A stretch of DNA of 64,000 nucleotides. Origin: Polychytrium aggregatum (lineage: Eukaryota; Chytridiomycota; Chytridiomycetes; Polychytriales). The DNA is taken from positions 375,001 to 439,000 of the forward strand of contig NW_026516239.1 of the NCBI RefSeq assembly GCF_025602895.1, read 5' to 3'. Both the position numbers and the translations under genes were made by a program. Below, in pieces: positions 19,801-31,800 of this stretch (positions are counted from its first letter, which is position 1; each line of letters starts with the position of its first letter). The notes beneath the pieces are model-generated. The model had not been told where the DNA came from. It did not search any database and saw only the letters and a program-made list of their open reading frames with translations.

Positions 19801-22800
19801 ATGTCGGGAGTGGGGAGACGGGAATTGTTGGCCTGCAAAGTGTAGGACTCTTGGGCAACCCGGAGGTCGGCCTTGAGATCCTCGAGAACGGTCTGAAGTC
19901 GGTCGACACGTTCTTCGGCAGAGGGCACAACAGAAGGATCACGGATGATGGAGGGATCAAAAATGGGGTGATGGCCATGGACTGCAAAGAAGGGAGTCAT
20001 GCCAGTGGAGGTGTTTTCCGAGTTGTTGTAAGTGAACTCGGCAAGGGGAAGGTGAAGGGTCCAGTCGTCTTGCAGGTAATTGCAATGGATACGCAAATAC
20101 TGCTCGATGACCTGGTTGAGAACCTCGGTCGAACCGTCGGTCTCGGGGTGGAAGGCAGAAGAAAGGGAAATCTTCGTCTTCAGAAGCTCATTGAAGCGCC
20201 TCCAGAAGGCCGAAGTAAACTGAGTTCCTCGGTCCGAAACAATAGACCGGGGACAACCATGCAAGCGGAAGATGTGGGAGAGGAAGAGTTCGGCGGTTTG
20301 CTCGCCTGTAACCGTCTTCGTGGTGGGCACAAAGTGTGCTTGTTTGGACAGGCGGTCCTTAACCACGAAGATGGAGTCAAAGCCGTTCGAAGGTGGGAGA
20401 TCCGTGATGAAGTCCATCGACAGGTCCCACCAACGTTCGGAAGGAACGGGGAGAGGGTGAAGTAAACCATAAGGGGAGTGACGGGACGGCTTGGCTCGCT
20501 GGCACGCTTCACAATTAGCAATGAAGCGACGCACAGACTTACGAAGCCGGGGCCAGTGAAAGTCCCGGGAGATGAGCTCAACGGTCTTGGCAAGACCAAA
20601 GTGACCAGCGGCAGCGGAGCAGTGACGTTGCTCAAACACTTTGAGCTGGAGCTCGGGGGAAGGGACAACGATCAGGTCTTTAAAGTAAAGGAGACCGTCA
20701 CGGAAGGAGTAATCGCCATCAAGACGTTTGGCGTTGAAGTCAGAAAGAAGGGAACAAGAAAGGGTGGCAGCTCGAATCTCGGAAAGAAAATCGGGGTTCG
20801 AGCCGATAACGGTGATGCTGTCGAGAGAAATAGACTCGAACAGCTGAAGGAAGTTGGTGGAGTGGAGGGAGTCACCAGGCTTTATCTCAAAGTCAGAACG
20901 GCGACTGAGAGCATCGGCTTTGGTGTTGAGGCGACCAGGGCGGTGGTAAATGCGAAAAGCAAAATCAGAAAGGAATTGGGCCCACCGGAACTGGCGGCGA
21001 GAAAGTTGGGAAGCGGAAGTGAACCGGGTGAGGTTCTGGTGATCAGAGAAAACAAGAGTGGGATGATCGGGGTCGGCAGCCATCAAGTAATGACGCCAGG
21101 CAGTAAAGGAATCGACAATAGCAAGGAGCTCTTTGTCGTGGGTGTCATAATTCACCTCGGCGGGACGGAATTGCCGAGAGTGAAAAGCAACGGGGTGAAG
21201 AGCGCCGTCAGGGTCAAACTGGGAAAGGACGGCACCCAGAGCAAAGTCAGAAGCATCGGGCTCGATGACAGCGGGTTTGGAGAAATCAAAGTAACGAAGA
21301 ATAGGTGCGGAAGTGAATGAACGTTTAAGAGAATCAAAAGCCTCTTGGGCCTCGGGAGACCAAGAGAAGGTGGAGGATTTGGTGGTGAGTGAAGTCAAAG
21401 GACGAGCAAGTGCGGAAAAGTCCTTGACGAAGCGGCGGTAAAAGTTTGCGAAACCAATAAAAACTTGGATGTCGCGAGCAGAAGAGGGAACAGGCCAAAG
21501 GGAAACGGCCTCGACCTTGGCAGGGTCCATTTTAATGCCATCGGCAGAAATGATCATGCCGAGAAAGTCAACTTCAGAAAGGTCAAAAGAACACTTGGCC
21601 GGATTGACCTTAAGAGAGTGTTCACGAAGGCGAGAAAGAACAAGCTTAACATGCTCCTCATGCTCCAGGGGATCTTTTGAGAAGATCAGGATGTCGTCAA
21701 GATAAATGACAACACAGACACCAAGGAGGTCCGAGAAGATGTCGTTCATAAAAAACTGAAAAGCAGCGGGGGCATTCGAAAGACCAAAGGGGATAACATT
21801 GTACTCGTAAGAGCCAGATTTGCAAACAAAAGCAGTCTTCCACTCATCGCCCTTCTTGACACGAACCAAGTGGTAAGCATCAGGAAGGTCAAGGTGTGAG
21901 AAGACGCGGGCAGAAGAAAGTTTATCCAGAAGATCCTGGAAGAGGGGAAGAGGGTAGCGGTTCTTCTTCGTGATGGCATTGAGGCCCCGGTAGTCGACGC
22001 AAAGGCGAAGACCACCATTGGGCTTCTTCACGAAGAAGCAGGGAGCACCAACGGGAGAAGAGGATTTGGAGATCCAACCACGTGCGAGGGCGTTGGTCAG
22101 ATACTCCGAAAGAGCAGATTCCTCGGCCGGGGACAAAGGATAGACTTTCCCCGGCTTTGGCAAACGAGGTTCCTTTCCATCCTCGGTCCGTACAAACTCA
22201 ATAGACAAGTCATACGGACGGTGAGGAGGCAAGGAAGAAGGAGGGTCAGACTTGAGGCTGAAAACGTCGCCAAACTCATTGTATTTGAGCGGGACACCTC
22301 GAGAGTCAACAGGGGTGCCAGACTCGGCATACACCTTCGTCGTGAGCACGGACCTTATCGACACCGTAGGATACGTCTCCGGCGAAGGAGGACGGATATC
22401 CATTTGGGCAGCGAAAATGTCGAGCTTGTCTTCCCGTGCAAGACGGAGAAGACTCGCCGCATTAACGAGCTCAATGTCGGGCGAAGATAAAGCCGTTGGC
22501 TCTTCAGAAAGCGAAGCAGAGTCAAGGCGGGAAGAAAGGGAAGGCGAAGTGCCAAAGGAGGGAACCGGTGTAAGGGAAGGACCGGAGGGAGGAGTCAAAG
22601 GCGAAGTGCCCGAAGGGGGAGGCGAATAGCCGGAAGGGGACGAAGTGTCCAAGGAGGAAGCAGAGACATCCGCGAGGATGTGTCCATCAGCAAGGCAAGA
22701 GGGATCGGAGAACGAAAGGGAGAGGGACTTCCAATTGACAACTGGATTATGCAAGCGCATCCAGGGAAGACCAAGAGTGATGGGAGTGGTGGAGAGTCGA

Positions 22801-25800
22801 GTCACAAGAAAAGAAATCGACTCGGTGTGGGAACCAATGGTCAACGTCACAGGAACGGTTTGGAAACGAATGAAACCGGCCGAAGAACCATCAGCAAGGG
22901 AAACGGAGTAGGGAGTAGAAAGAGGGATAAGAGAGAGTTTATGGAGATCCGCAAAGGCAGGATCAATGAGGGCAAGAGCGGTGCATCCATCATCAATAAA
23001 GACAGAAAGGGAGATGGAGACCGGGCCAGAAAGACTCATGACGACAAGGGTGGCCGGAAGAAGAAGCTTATCGTCCGATAATGACGAGTCAGAGGGGGAA
23101 GATGTTCGTATCGCCGAACAGACCACCTCGCTTACTTGCGAGGTGCTGCTCGGCTGTGGGCATTTCCCGAGTTCCGTTTGACCAGAACCGGGCACTGCTG
23201 AACATCGCGACTGCCGGGACAAGACTTTTCCCCGCAGTACAGGCAGAGACCCTGCTCACGACGTCGCTTTTTCTCGACGTCGGAGAGCTTAGCAGGGCGG
23301 ACCGAGACAGAGTCAAGGTCCATGGGAGTGGGTGCAGAAGAGGAGGAAGAAGAAACATGCGCGGGAGAATGGTGGTGATGGGGAGCAGAGCGAGAAGAAG
23401 GAGGAGGAGGTTGGGAACGGGAGGAGATCTTGAGACGATGGAGGGCATCGTCGTACTCGACCGCTGCCTTGATCAACTCAGGCAGGGAAGCGGGAGCGGG
23501 GCGGAGACCGATGAGGTGGAACTTGACCTCAGACTTCAAACCCTCCTTGAAGAAGTGCATCTTGGTGGGTTCATCAGTCTGGACGCGGGCGGCGAGCTGG
23601 ACGAAGCGGGTGGCGAAGGCTTGGCAGGACTTGAGCTGGACCAAGCGCTTGAGGTCGTTCAAGGCCTTATCTTGCGAGGAGGCCGTGTCCTCACCGAAGG
23701 TCGACTTGAGGGCAACTTCAAAATCCGCGAAGGAAGCCGGGAAGCGGTTGGCCATGTAGAAGGCGGCCTCGTACCACTTGAAGGCTTCACCGCGGAGGAA
23801 GGAGGTGGCGTACAGGACCTTCTGGCGCTCGGGCGCGAAGAAGGCAGGATCGGCGAGGAAAACCAGGTGGCACTGGGCGAGGAAGGCCGTCGTTTCATCG
23901 CGGGAACCTAGGAACTCCTTGGGCTTGTTGACCTGGTAGACCTGGCGGGGAGCGGCGGCGGGAGCTTGCAGATCTTGGATCTGACGATGGAGAGCAGCGT
24001 TCTGGGTCATGAGGGCGTTCATACGCTCCTCCATGCGCGCCAGATACGCGTTGAGGTCTGCAGGGGGTGCAGCAGGCTCAGCCATCGGATCGACGAGGGA
24101 AAGAGAGGCGAAAGAAGAAGAAAGGCCGGGAAGCCAAGAGGGAGCGTTCAAAATGATGTTAGAGTCCGAAGGGGACTCAACGGCAAAAGAAGAAGTGAGC
24201 TCGAAGTGAGCTCAGGGAAGGCAAGGGTAAAGTCCGAAGTGGACTCGGAGAGGGAGCGAGGGAAGCAAAGATCCGTTCAAGATAAGACTTGTCTCGAAAT
24301 GAGACGTGAGGAACACTCAGAGAATAAAGTAGAAGGCACTTTATTTAGTCCTATTTTGAACGCTGAGGTTCGACTACACATCGCGGGGGTCAGGCTATTT
24401 ATAGACAAGTCCGGACTTGGCAGCGAAGGGCGGCCAAGGGAGGGAAAAGTGGGCGATCGAGCAGGGCGAAGGGGGCGATGCACGAACGAGGGCCGAGAAG
24501 GACCACCGAGACAGGCAGAGAACCAAAGCGAGGGAGGCGCAAGCAAAAGCGAAGCACCTGGCAGGAGAAACGTGCAAAGGCGAAGCAATGTGACTCAACG
24601 TCCAAGAAGCGGATTGGTCAAGTATAAGGTTGGGGCAAATGCATGCGAGATGAACAAGAGATCGGGGCGGTCAGGCAGGTCATGAGTCACCGGTGGTGGG
24701 ACACATGACCGGCAGCCGAATTGCAACCAATCGCAGCAAGGCGCGTGCACAAACAAACCGGCGCGTGCGAAGAAGACAAAGGAAGCGGAGCAGCGCGGGG
24801 AAACGGAAGTGCGGAAGGAGCGGAAATGGCAGGCAAAAGGCGGAAAATTGGAGGGGAACTGCAAAGCTACACACAAACAAACAGAAAGGCAAAAGAACAG
24901 CCAAGTGTGCAGTCAAAGTGGAGAACAAGCAGAAGCTATCCCTAACACAGGCATTGTGGCAACTGGTCGGGGAATACGTCCTTGTACTCGTCGAGCAGCT
25001 TGGTCACCACAGGCGGGGGACCGGGACCGGCTTGGTCGGTGTCGTCGACCTCACGCACGACACAGAGGAACGACGTGTCCTTCTTGATCAGCCTCTTGAA
25101 TTGCATGGCTGAGAGGAGAGGTGGCATGTTGGGTGAGGCCATGCCCTGCAGGACAATGTCAGGGCCAACACGGACAGTGCGGCCTTTCCAGTCGACGACT
25201 GGAGTCGGCTCGGCACGAGCAAGCCAGCTCATGCCGAGGATGGCATCGAACTTGGTGTCGATCACTTGGAACAACAGGACAGGATGGTACTTGGGATGGA
25301 GGGCCACTCGCAGGACCACTTGGTGTGTGCACTGCTGCACACGATCGTCTGCAAGCGCCACACTCATCGGCGACTTCTTCTTGGTTGCATGTATGTTGAG
25401 CTCCTGGAGCAAGCGTCTGCTGACAAAGTTGCAGCTTGCTCCAGAGTCCACCATCATTCGGACGGTGTGACCTTGGACGGTGGCAGGGAGGTACAGCAGG
25501 GACTCTTCATGGTCCTCCTGCACAGCCTCCTGCACCATGACTTGACTTGGGGGAACGGGCGACACTTGGTCTTGGTTGGCTTCATCACGGCCACTCGGAC
25601 ATTTTGGATAGGGTTCGGCCATTGCGGGGGCCTGCGGCGTCAGCACGCCATTGCACACGACGTCCACGGCTTGCGGACACATGTCGGAAGCATCCGACAC
25701 ACACGACTTGACAGGGGTGAGGGCACAGGCGGTCCTGTCCCTCAAGGGTTCTTGATTTTCTTTTTTGTTTTGGTTTTCAATTTTGGTTTTCTCTTCACGT

Positions 25801-28800
25801 TCGTGGAGAGGCAGGCGGCTTGCGCCACCATGCACCTCTCGCACGACGCACAACACTTGGTTTGTTTCTCCTTCGGGGGAGGGGGCGAGGTGAACTTCCT
25901 CTGGAGACGCGTGGACTGCATTGAGCAATCCACGGCGTTGGTCTCCTACTAGGGCTCCAGAGCCACCTAGTAGGGTCGGCCGTTTCCCGACTTCATGGGG
26001 CACTCCTTGGCCTGGTGTCCCGGTCGGTGACAGAAGAAGCAGGAACCATGGCGGAGGTCCTCCTGCTTCTGTCTGTCCTTGGGGGAGACAGTGGCAGCTT
26101 GCTGGAACCGGGAGCGGGGAGGGCCACGAGCCTCCATGGCGTTGACGTCAACGTCCATGGGCTCAGGCATGGGTCTTGCGGGCGGGGCCGGGCGAGGCGG
26201 ACGGGCTGGGACGTGATGAGACCGATGGCCGCCTGCCAGCTGCGGGTAGAACTGGCGGCCATGGTACTGGACGTTGTCGAGGTTCTCGGCAACGTCCATC
26301 ATCACGTCCAGGGACTTGCGGGCATCAGGGTTGCTGGCGATGTACTCTCTGATCTTGGGCTTGAGGCCCTTCTGGAAGAGGTACATCGCATCAGCAGAGC
26401 CCAGCTCCTCAATCTGGGAGGAGAGGTCTTCAAACTCCTCGATGTAGCGGGTCACAGAACCACGCTGCACGAGAGAGTATAGCTTGTCACGGGCAATGAG
26501 TTCAGCATTGGGGCTGCCGAAGCGGCGACGGAGGCGGTCCTTGAAGTCGTCAAACACACCTTCGCTCTGCTCGTCGAACCCTTGGCGGCGGTACCAACGG
26601 TACGCCTGGTCCTTTAAGCAGAGCTTGGCGGCGACGATGTGGTGGGTGGGGGCGACTTGGGCAGCATCGAGGTAGTCCTCGAGTTGCTGCAGCCAGTCCT
26701 CCACCGAGGAGGAGCGGCTCTTCCCAGTAAACACTGGGGCACGGAAGGTCTTGAGGAAGGCTTCCGGAAGTGGGCGGGGGTTGCTCATGGCAGGGGCAGG
26801 CTCCAGGGACAGAGAGGAGAGTCGGTCGGCAAGAGAGGCGGGATCCAGCTTGAGGATCTAGAAAGAGGACAAACAGGACGAAAACAAGACGAGGATTTCC
26901 GATGCTACCATGTAACGTCCACTACTGGGACGTTGGGGCAAGACGGGGAGGGAGGGGGTACAAGACAAGACAGGACGGGGCAGAACAGGGCGGTGCTAGG
27001 CTACTCTAGCGGACGGGTGAGCTCGGGGAGCACTTACGTTTATTCACGATAAAACCGAACTCCAGACAAACGGGGGGAACGGGGGCAACCCGCAGGTATA
27101 CCCTGCGGTGGCCTGCCTGCGGTGCGTGAAAACGCAAAGCGCAGCACAGGTCACGACCCACTGCGCCGCGCAGTACGCGCAGTACGCGCAGCACAGCGTC
27201 GGAGATACCATCTCCTACAGTCCGAGGTCGTCTTCCAGTGGTGCGTCGTCCGGGACACCTTCGTCGGCGTCGGGGAACTGTGCTGGACTGCGGGTCGTGT
27301 GGCGACGCAGCTTGGACACATGGAAGACAGGATGGAGCTTGCTTCCAGGTGGCAAGTCCAACAGGTAGTTGAGGGGACTGGGTCGGGCCGCTATCTTGAA
27401 CGGTCCTCGGTACTTGGGCAACAACTTCTTTGACTGGGCTTCGGGGACCTTGATGTTGTCGGCGTCCAGGTAGACAAGGTCTCCAACTTCAAAGGAGACA
27501 TCCTGGTGTCGGCGGTCGTAGTACTTCGCCATCACTTGTTGCGCATCCGTGAGCGCGTCGGCGATCATCTTGTGTCGGACTTGATGATCTTTGACAAAGG
27601 CACTTGGTTTGGGAGGCAATCCAGCCGTGGACTCGGTCAGTGTCAAGGAGGTGGGAACATCAGGCTGGAATCCGTAGAGCGCCTCAAAGGGGCTCAAGCC
27701 AGTTGTGCTCGACTTGGCGGTGTTGTATGCAAACTCTGCATGACTCAGCTGTATGTCCCAGTCGTCTTGGCTGGTCGAGGCGTATGTCCTCAGGTATTGC
27801 TCGAGGGTGCGGATCGTCCGCTCGGACTGTCCATCCGTTTGTTGGTGGTGCGAGGTTGACATGTTCAGCTTGGTGCCGAGATGGTCGAACAGACTTGTCC
27901 AAAACAAGGAGGTGAATCGGGGGTCTCGATCACTGACGATGGACTTTGGGAGGCCGTGGTGCTTGAACACATGCTTGAAGAACAGCAGTGCAAGGTCAGG
28001 CGCGGAGCATGTCGTCTGGCACGGCACAAAGTGTGCCATCTTGCTGAACCTGTCGACAAAGACAGCGATTGCATCGTGGTCCAACTTGGTCGTCGGTAGA
28101 TGCGTGATGAGATCCATGGACATGCTGGTCCAGGGGCGGTCGGGAACAGGCAGGGGTTGCAGCAATCCTTGCTCTCGGGTCGTGCGTGACTTGACCATCT
28201 TGCAGGTATGGCAGGACTCGATGTACTTCTCGACGGTGCGCTTCATTCCAGGCCAGTATGCGACTTTGGCCAGTCGGTCGTATGTCTTCTCGACTCCAAA
28301 GTGTCCAGCGAGGGGCGAGTCGTGGACCTCTTGGAGCAACTTGGTCTTCAACGACGGAATGTCCGGCACACAGACACGGCTGTCCTTCTTCAGGAGGAGC
28401 AGGCCATCACGCACTGTGTACTCGGATGATTCGTCGTCCTTGGGGAGCTTAGACACCTTTCGGAACAGTTCTCCGAACTGTTTGTCGTTGGCGATGTTGT
28501 CTCGGACAACATCCAGCATCGTGTTGTCGACACTGACAGTCGACTCGTACAGTGACGCCAATTGGTAGTCGGGGCGTCGGGACAGTGCGTCAGGCACCAC
28601 ATTGAGTTTGCCTTTCTGGTATACAACCTCGTAGTTGTACTCGGCGAGGAACTCCATCCATCGCGCTTGGCGTCGGCTCAGGTTCTTCTTGGTGTCGAGG
28701 TAACGCAGTGACTGGTGGTCCGTCACAATCTTGAAGGGCTTGGCGGTACCGTGGAGGTACACTCGGAACTTCTGCAGCGCGTAGATGATCGCAAGCTGCT

Positions 28801-31800
28801 CCTTCTCGTGCACGGGATAGTTGATCTCGTGTTGGGACAGTTTGCGCGACTCGAAGGCAACGGGCCTTCCCTCCTGCATCAAAACAGCTCCCACCGCAAA
28901 GTCGGAGGCGTCGGTGTGCACGGAGACATCCGTGTTCGGGTCGAACACAGCGAGGACAGGAGCGTTCGTCAAGGCGTGCTTGAGGGTCTCGAACGCTTGG
29001 CGTTGTGGGTGGTCCCACACGAAGGGGCACTCTTTGCGGAGTAGGTCTGTGAGTGGACCGGCAGTGCGCGCCAGATCGGGGATGAATCGGCGGTAGTAGT
29101 TGACGAGACCGAGAAACGACTGCACGTCAGAGACGCATGCGAGCGGCGGCCACTCGACCACAGACTTGACCTTGGCGGGGTCGACTTCGATTCCTCTTCC
29201 TGAGACAACGTGTCCCAGGAACGGGACTTGATTCTTGAAGAACTCACACTTGGACAGTTTGGCATACAACTTGTGCTCGCGTAGCTTGGCCAGCACGCGG
29301 GCGACATGACCTTCATGGGTCGCTTCATCCTTGCTGTACACAAGGATATCATCCAGGTACACGATGACAGAGTTGTCGAGCTCTTGGCGGAACACATCGT
29401 TCATCAGCTGCATGAACGTGGCAGGTGCGTTCGTCAATCCGAACGGCAGCACTAGGAACTCGTACAGTCCGTAGCGAGTCCTGAAGGCGGTCTTGTGGAC
29501 ATCATCCTCGTGGATGCGGATCTGATGGTAGCCTGAGCGGAGGTCTATCTTGCTAAAGACCTTTGCTCCACTCAGACGATCCATCAACTCGTCGATCCTG
29601 GGCAACGGGTAGGTGTTCTTGATGGTCTGTTTGTTTAGTGCGCGATAGTCGACGCACATCCTGAGATCACCTTCTTTCTTCTTGACAAAGAGCACTGGTG
29701 CACCATACGGTGACTGGCTCGGGCGGATGAACCCATGGGCGAGGAGGTCATCCAACTGGCGCTTGAGTTCGTCCATCTCCGTCAGCGACAGTTGGTACGT
29801 CGGTCTTGACGGAGGCGACGAGCCTGGTTCGATGTCGATGCGATGATCGACGGTGCGTTGGGGTGGCAGGCATTGTGGCAACTGGTCGGGGAATACGTCC
29901 TTGTACTCGTCGAGCAGCTTGGTCACCACAGGCGGGGGACCGGGACCGGCTTGGTCGGTGTCGTCGACCTCACGCACGACACAGAGGAACGACGTGTCCT
30001 TCTTGATCAGCCTCTTGAATTGCATGGCTGAGAGGAGAGGTGGCATGTTGGGTGAGGCCATGCCCTGCAGGACAATGTCAGGGCCAACACGGACAGTGCG
30101 GCCTTTCCAGTCGACGACTGGAGTCGGCTCGGCACGAGCAAGCCAGCTCATGCCGAGGATGGCATCGAACTTGGTGTCGATCACTTGGAACAACAGGACA
30201 GGATGGTACTTGGGATGGAGGGCCACTCGCAGGACCACTTGGTGTGTGCACTGCTGCACACGATCGTCTGCAAGCGCCACACTCATCGGCGACTTCTTCT
30301 TGGTTGCATGTATGTTGAGCTCCTGGAGCAAGCGTCTGCTGACAAAGTTGCAGCTTGCTCCAGAGTCCACCATCATTCGGACGGTGTGACCTTGGACGGT
30401 GGCAGGGAGGTACAGCAGGGACTCTTCATGGTCCTCCTGCACAGCCTCCTGCACCATGACTTGACTTGGGGGAACGGGCGACACTTGGTCTTGGTTGGCT
30501 TCATCACGGCCACTCGGACATTTTGGATAGGGTTCGGCCATTGCGGGGGCCTGCGGCGTCAGCACGCCATTGCACACGACGTCCACGGCTTGCGGACACA
30601 TGTCGGAAGCATCCGACACACACGACTTGACAGGGGTGAGGGCACAGGCGGTCCTGTCCCTCAAGGGTTCTTGATTTTCTTTTTTGTTTTGGTTTTCAAT
30701 TTTGGTTTTCTCTTCACGTTCGTGGAGAGGCAGGCGGCTTGCGCCACCATGCACCTCTCGCACGACGCACAACACTTGGTTTGTTTCTCCTTCGGGGGAG
30801 GGGGCGAGGTGAACTTCCTCTGGAGACGCGTGGACTGCATTGAGCAATCCACGGCGTTGGTCTCCTACTAGGGCTCCAGAGCCACCTAGTAGGGTCGGCC
30901 GTTTCCCGACTTCATGGGGCACTCCTTGGCCTGGTGTCCCGGTCGGTGACAGAAGAAGCAGGAACCATGGCGGAGGTCCTCCTGCTTCTGTCTGTCCTTG
31001 GGGGAGACAGTGGCAGCTTGCTGGAACCGGGAGCGGGGAGGGCCACGAGCCTCCATGGCGTTGACGTCAACGTCCATGGGCTCAGGCATGGGTCTTGCGG
31101 GCGGGGCCGGGCGAGGCGGACGGGCTGGGACGTGATGAGACCGATGGCCGCCTGCCAGCTGCGGGTAGAACTGGCGGCCATGGTACTGGACGTTGTCGAG
31201 GTTCTCGGCAACGTCCATCATCACGTCCAGGGACTTGCGGGCATCAGGGTTGCTGGCGATGTACTCTCTGATCTTGGGCTTGAGGCCCTTCTGGAAGAGG
31301 TACATCGCATCAGCAGAGCCCAGCTCCTCAATCTGGGAGGAGAGGTCTTCAAACTCCTCGATGTAGCGGGTCACAGAACCACGCTGCACGAGAGAGTATA
31401 GCTTGTCACGGGCAATGAGTTCAGCATTGGGGCTGCCGAAGCGGCGACGGAGGCGGTCCTTGAAGTCGTCAAACACACCTTCGCTCTGCTCGTCGAACCC
31501 TTGGCGGCGGTACCAACGGTACGCCTGGTCCTTTAAGCAGAGCTTGGCGGCGACGATGTGGTGGGTGGGGGCGACTTGGGCAGCATCGAGGTAGTCCTCG
31601 AGTTGCTGCAGCCAGTCCTCCACCGAGGAGGAGCGGCTCTTCCCAGTAAACACTGGGGCACGGAAGGTCTTGAGGAAGGCTTCCGGAAGTGGGCGGGGGT
31701 TGCTCATGGCAGGGGCAGGCTCCAGGGACAGAGAGGAGAGTCGGTCGGCAAGAGAGGCGGGATCCAGCTTGAGGATCTAGAAAGAGGACAAACAGGACGA

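Larger units (their letters stand above)
18544..24947 (-). mobile_element. Family A chromovirus, copy A1, inserted in B1
   Basis: 6.4 kb with 791-bp LTRs at 18544-19334 and 24157-24947 and target duplication CAGGC (18539-18543 and 24948-24952). Gag and pol frames are both open along their length, so it looks whole. The polypurine tract lies next to the 3' LTR at 19335-19350. The LTRs appear identical by eye, implying recent insertion; it is the youngest layer of the nest. Orientation is the same as B1, B2 and the host gene. Confidence 0.95.
15344..27219 (-). mobile_element. Family B chromovirus, inner copy B1, inserted in B2 and itself interrupted by A1
   Basis: LTRs at 15344-15652 and 26911-27219; target duplication GTCCG at 15339-15343 and 27220-27224, within the chromodomain region of B2. 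Own length about 5.47 kb, equal to B2. Gag 26788-25967; pol in two blocks, about 26003-24948 and 18543-15662, separated by element A1. The C-terminal block contains the integrase and chromodomain (YEVERIV ... [14 protein letters not shown]). Same orientation as B2. LTRs look identical by eye; one nested insertion interrupts it. Confidence 0.93.

Noticed and set aside
20478-21320. Long open frames antisense to the retroelement pol genes (also 16425-17240, 27753-28568 and 55535-56377)
   Set aside because: They recur in every copy only because the sense sequence does; no domains, and the sense strand carries the reverse transcriptase and integrase.
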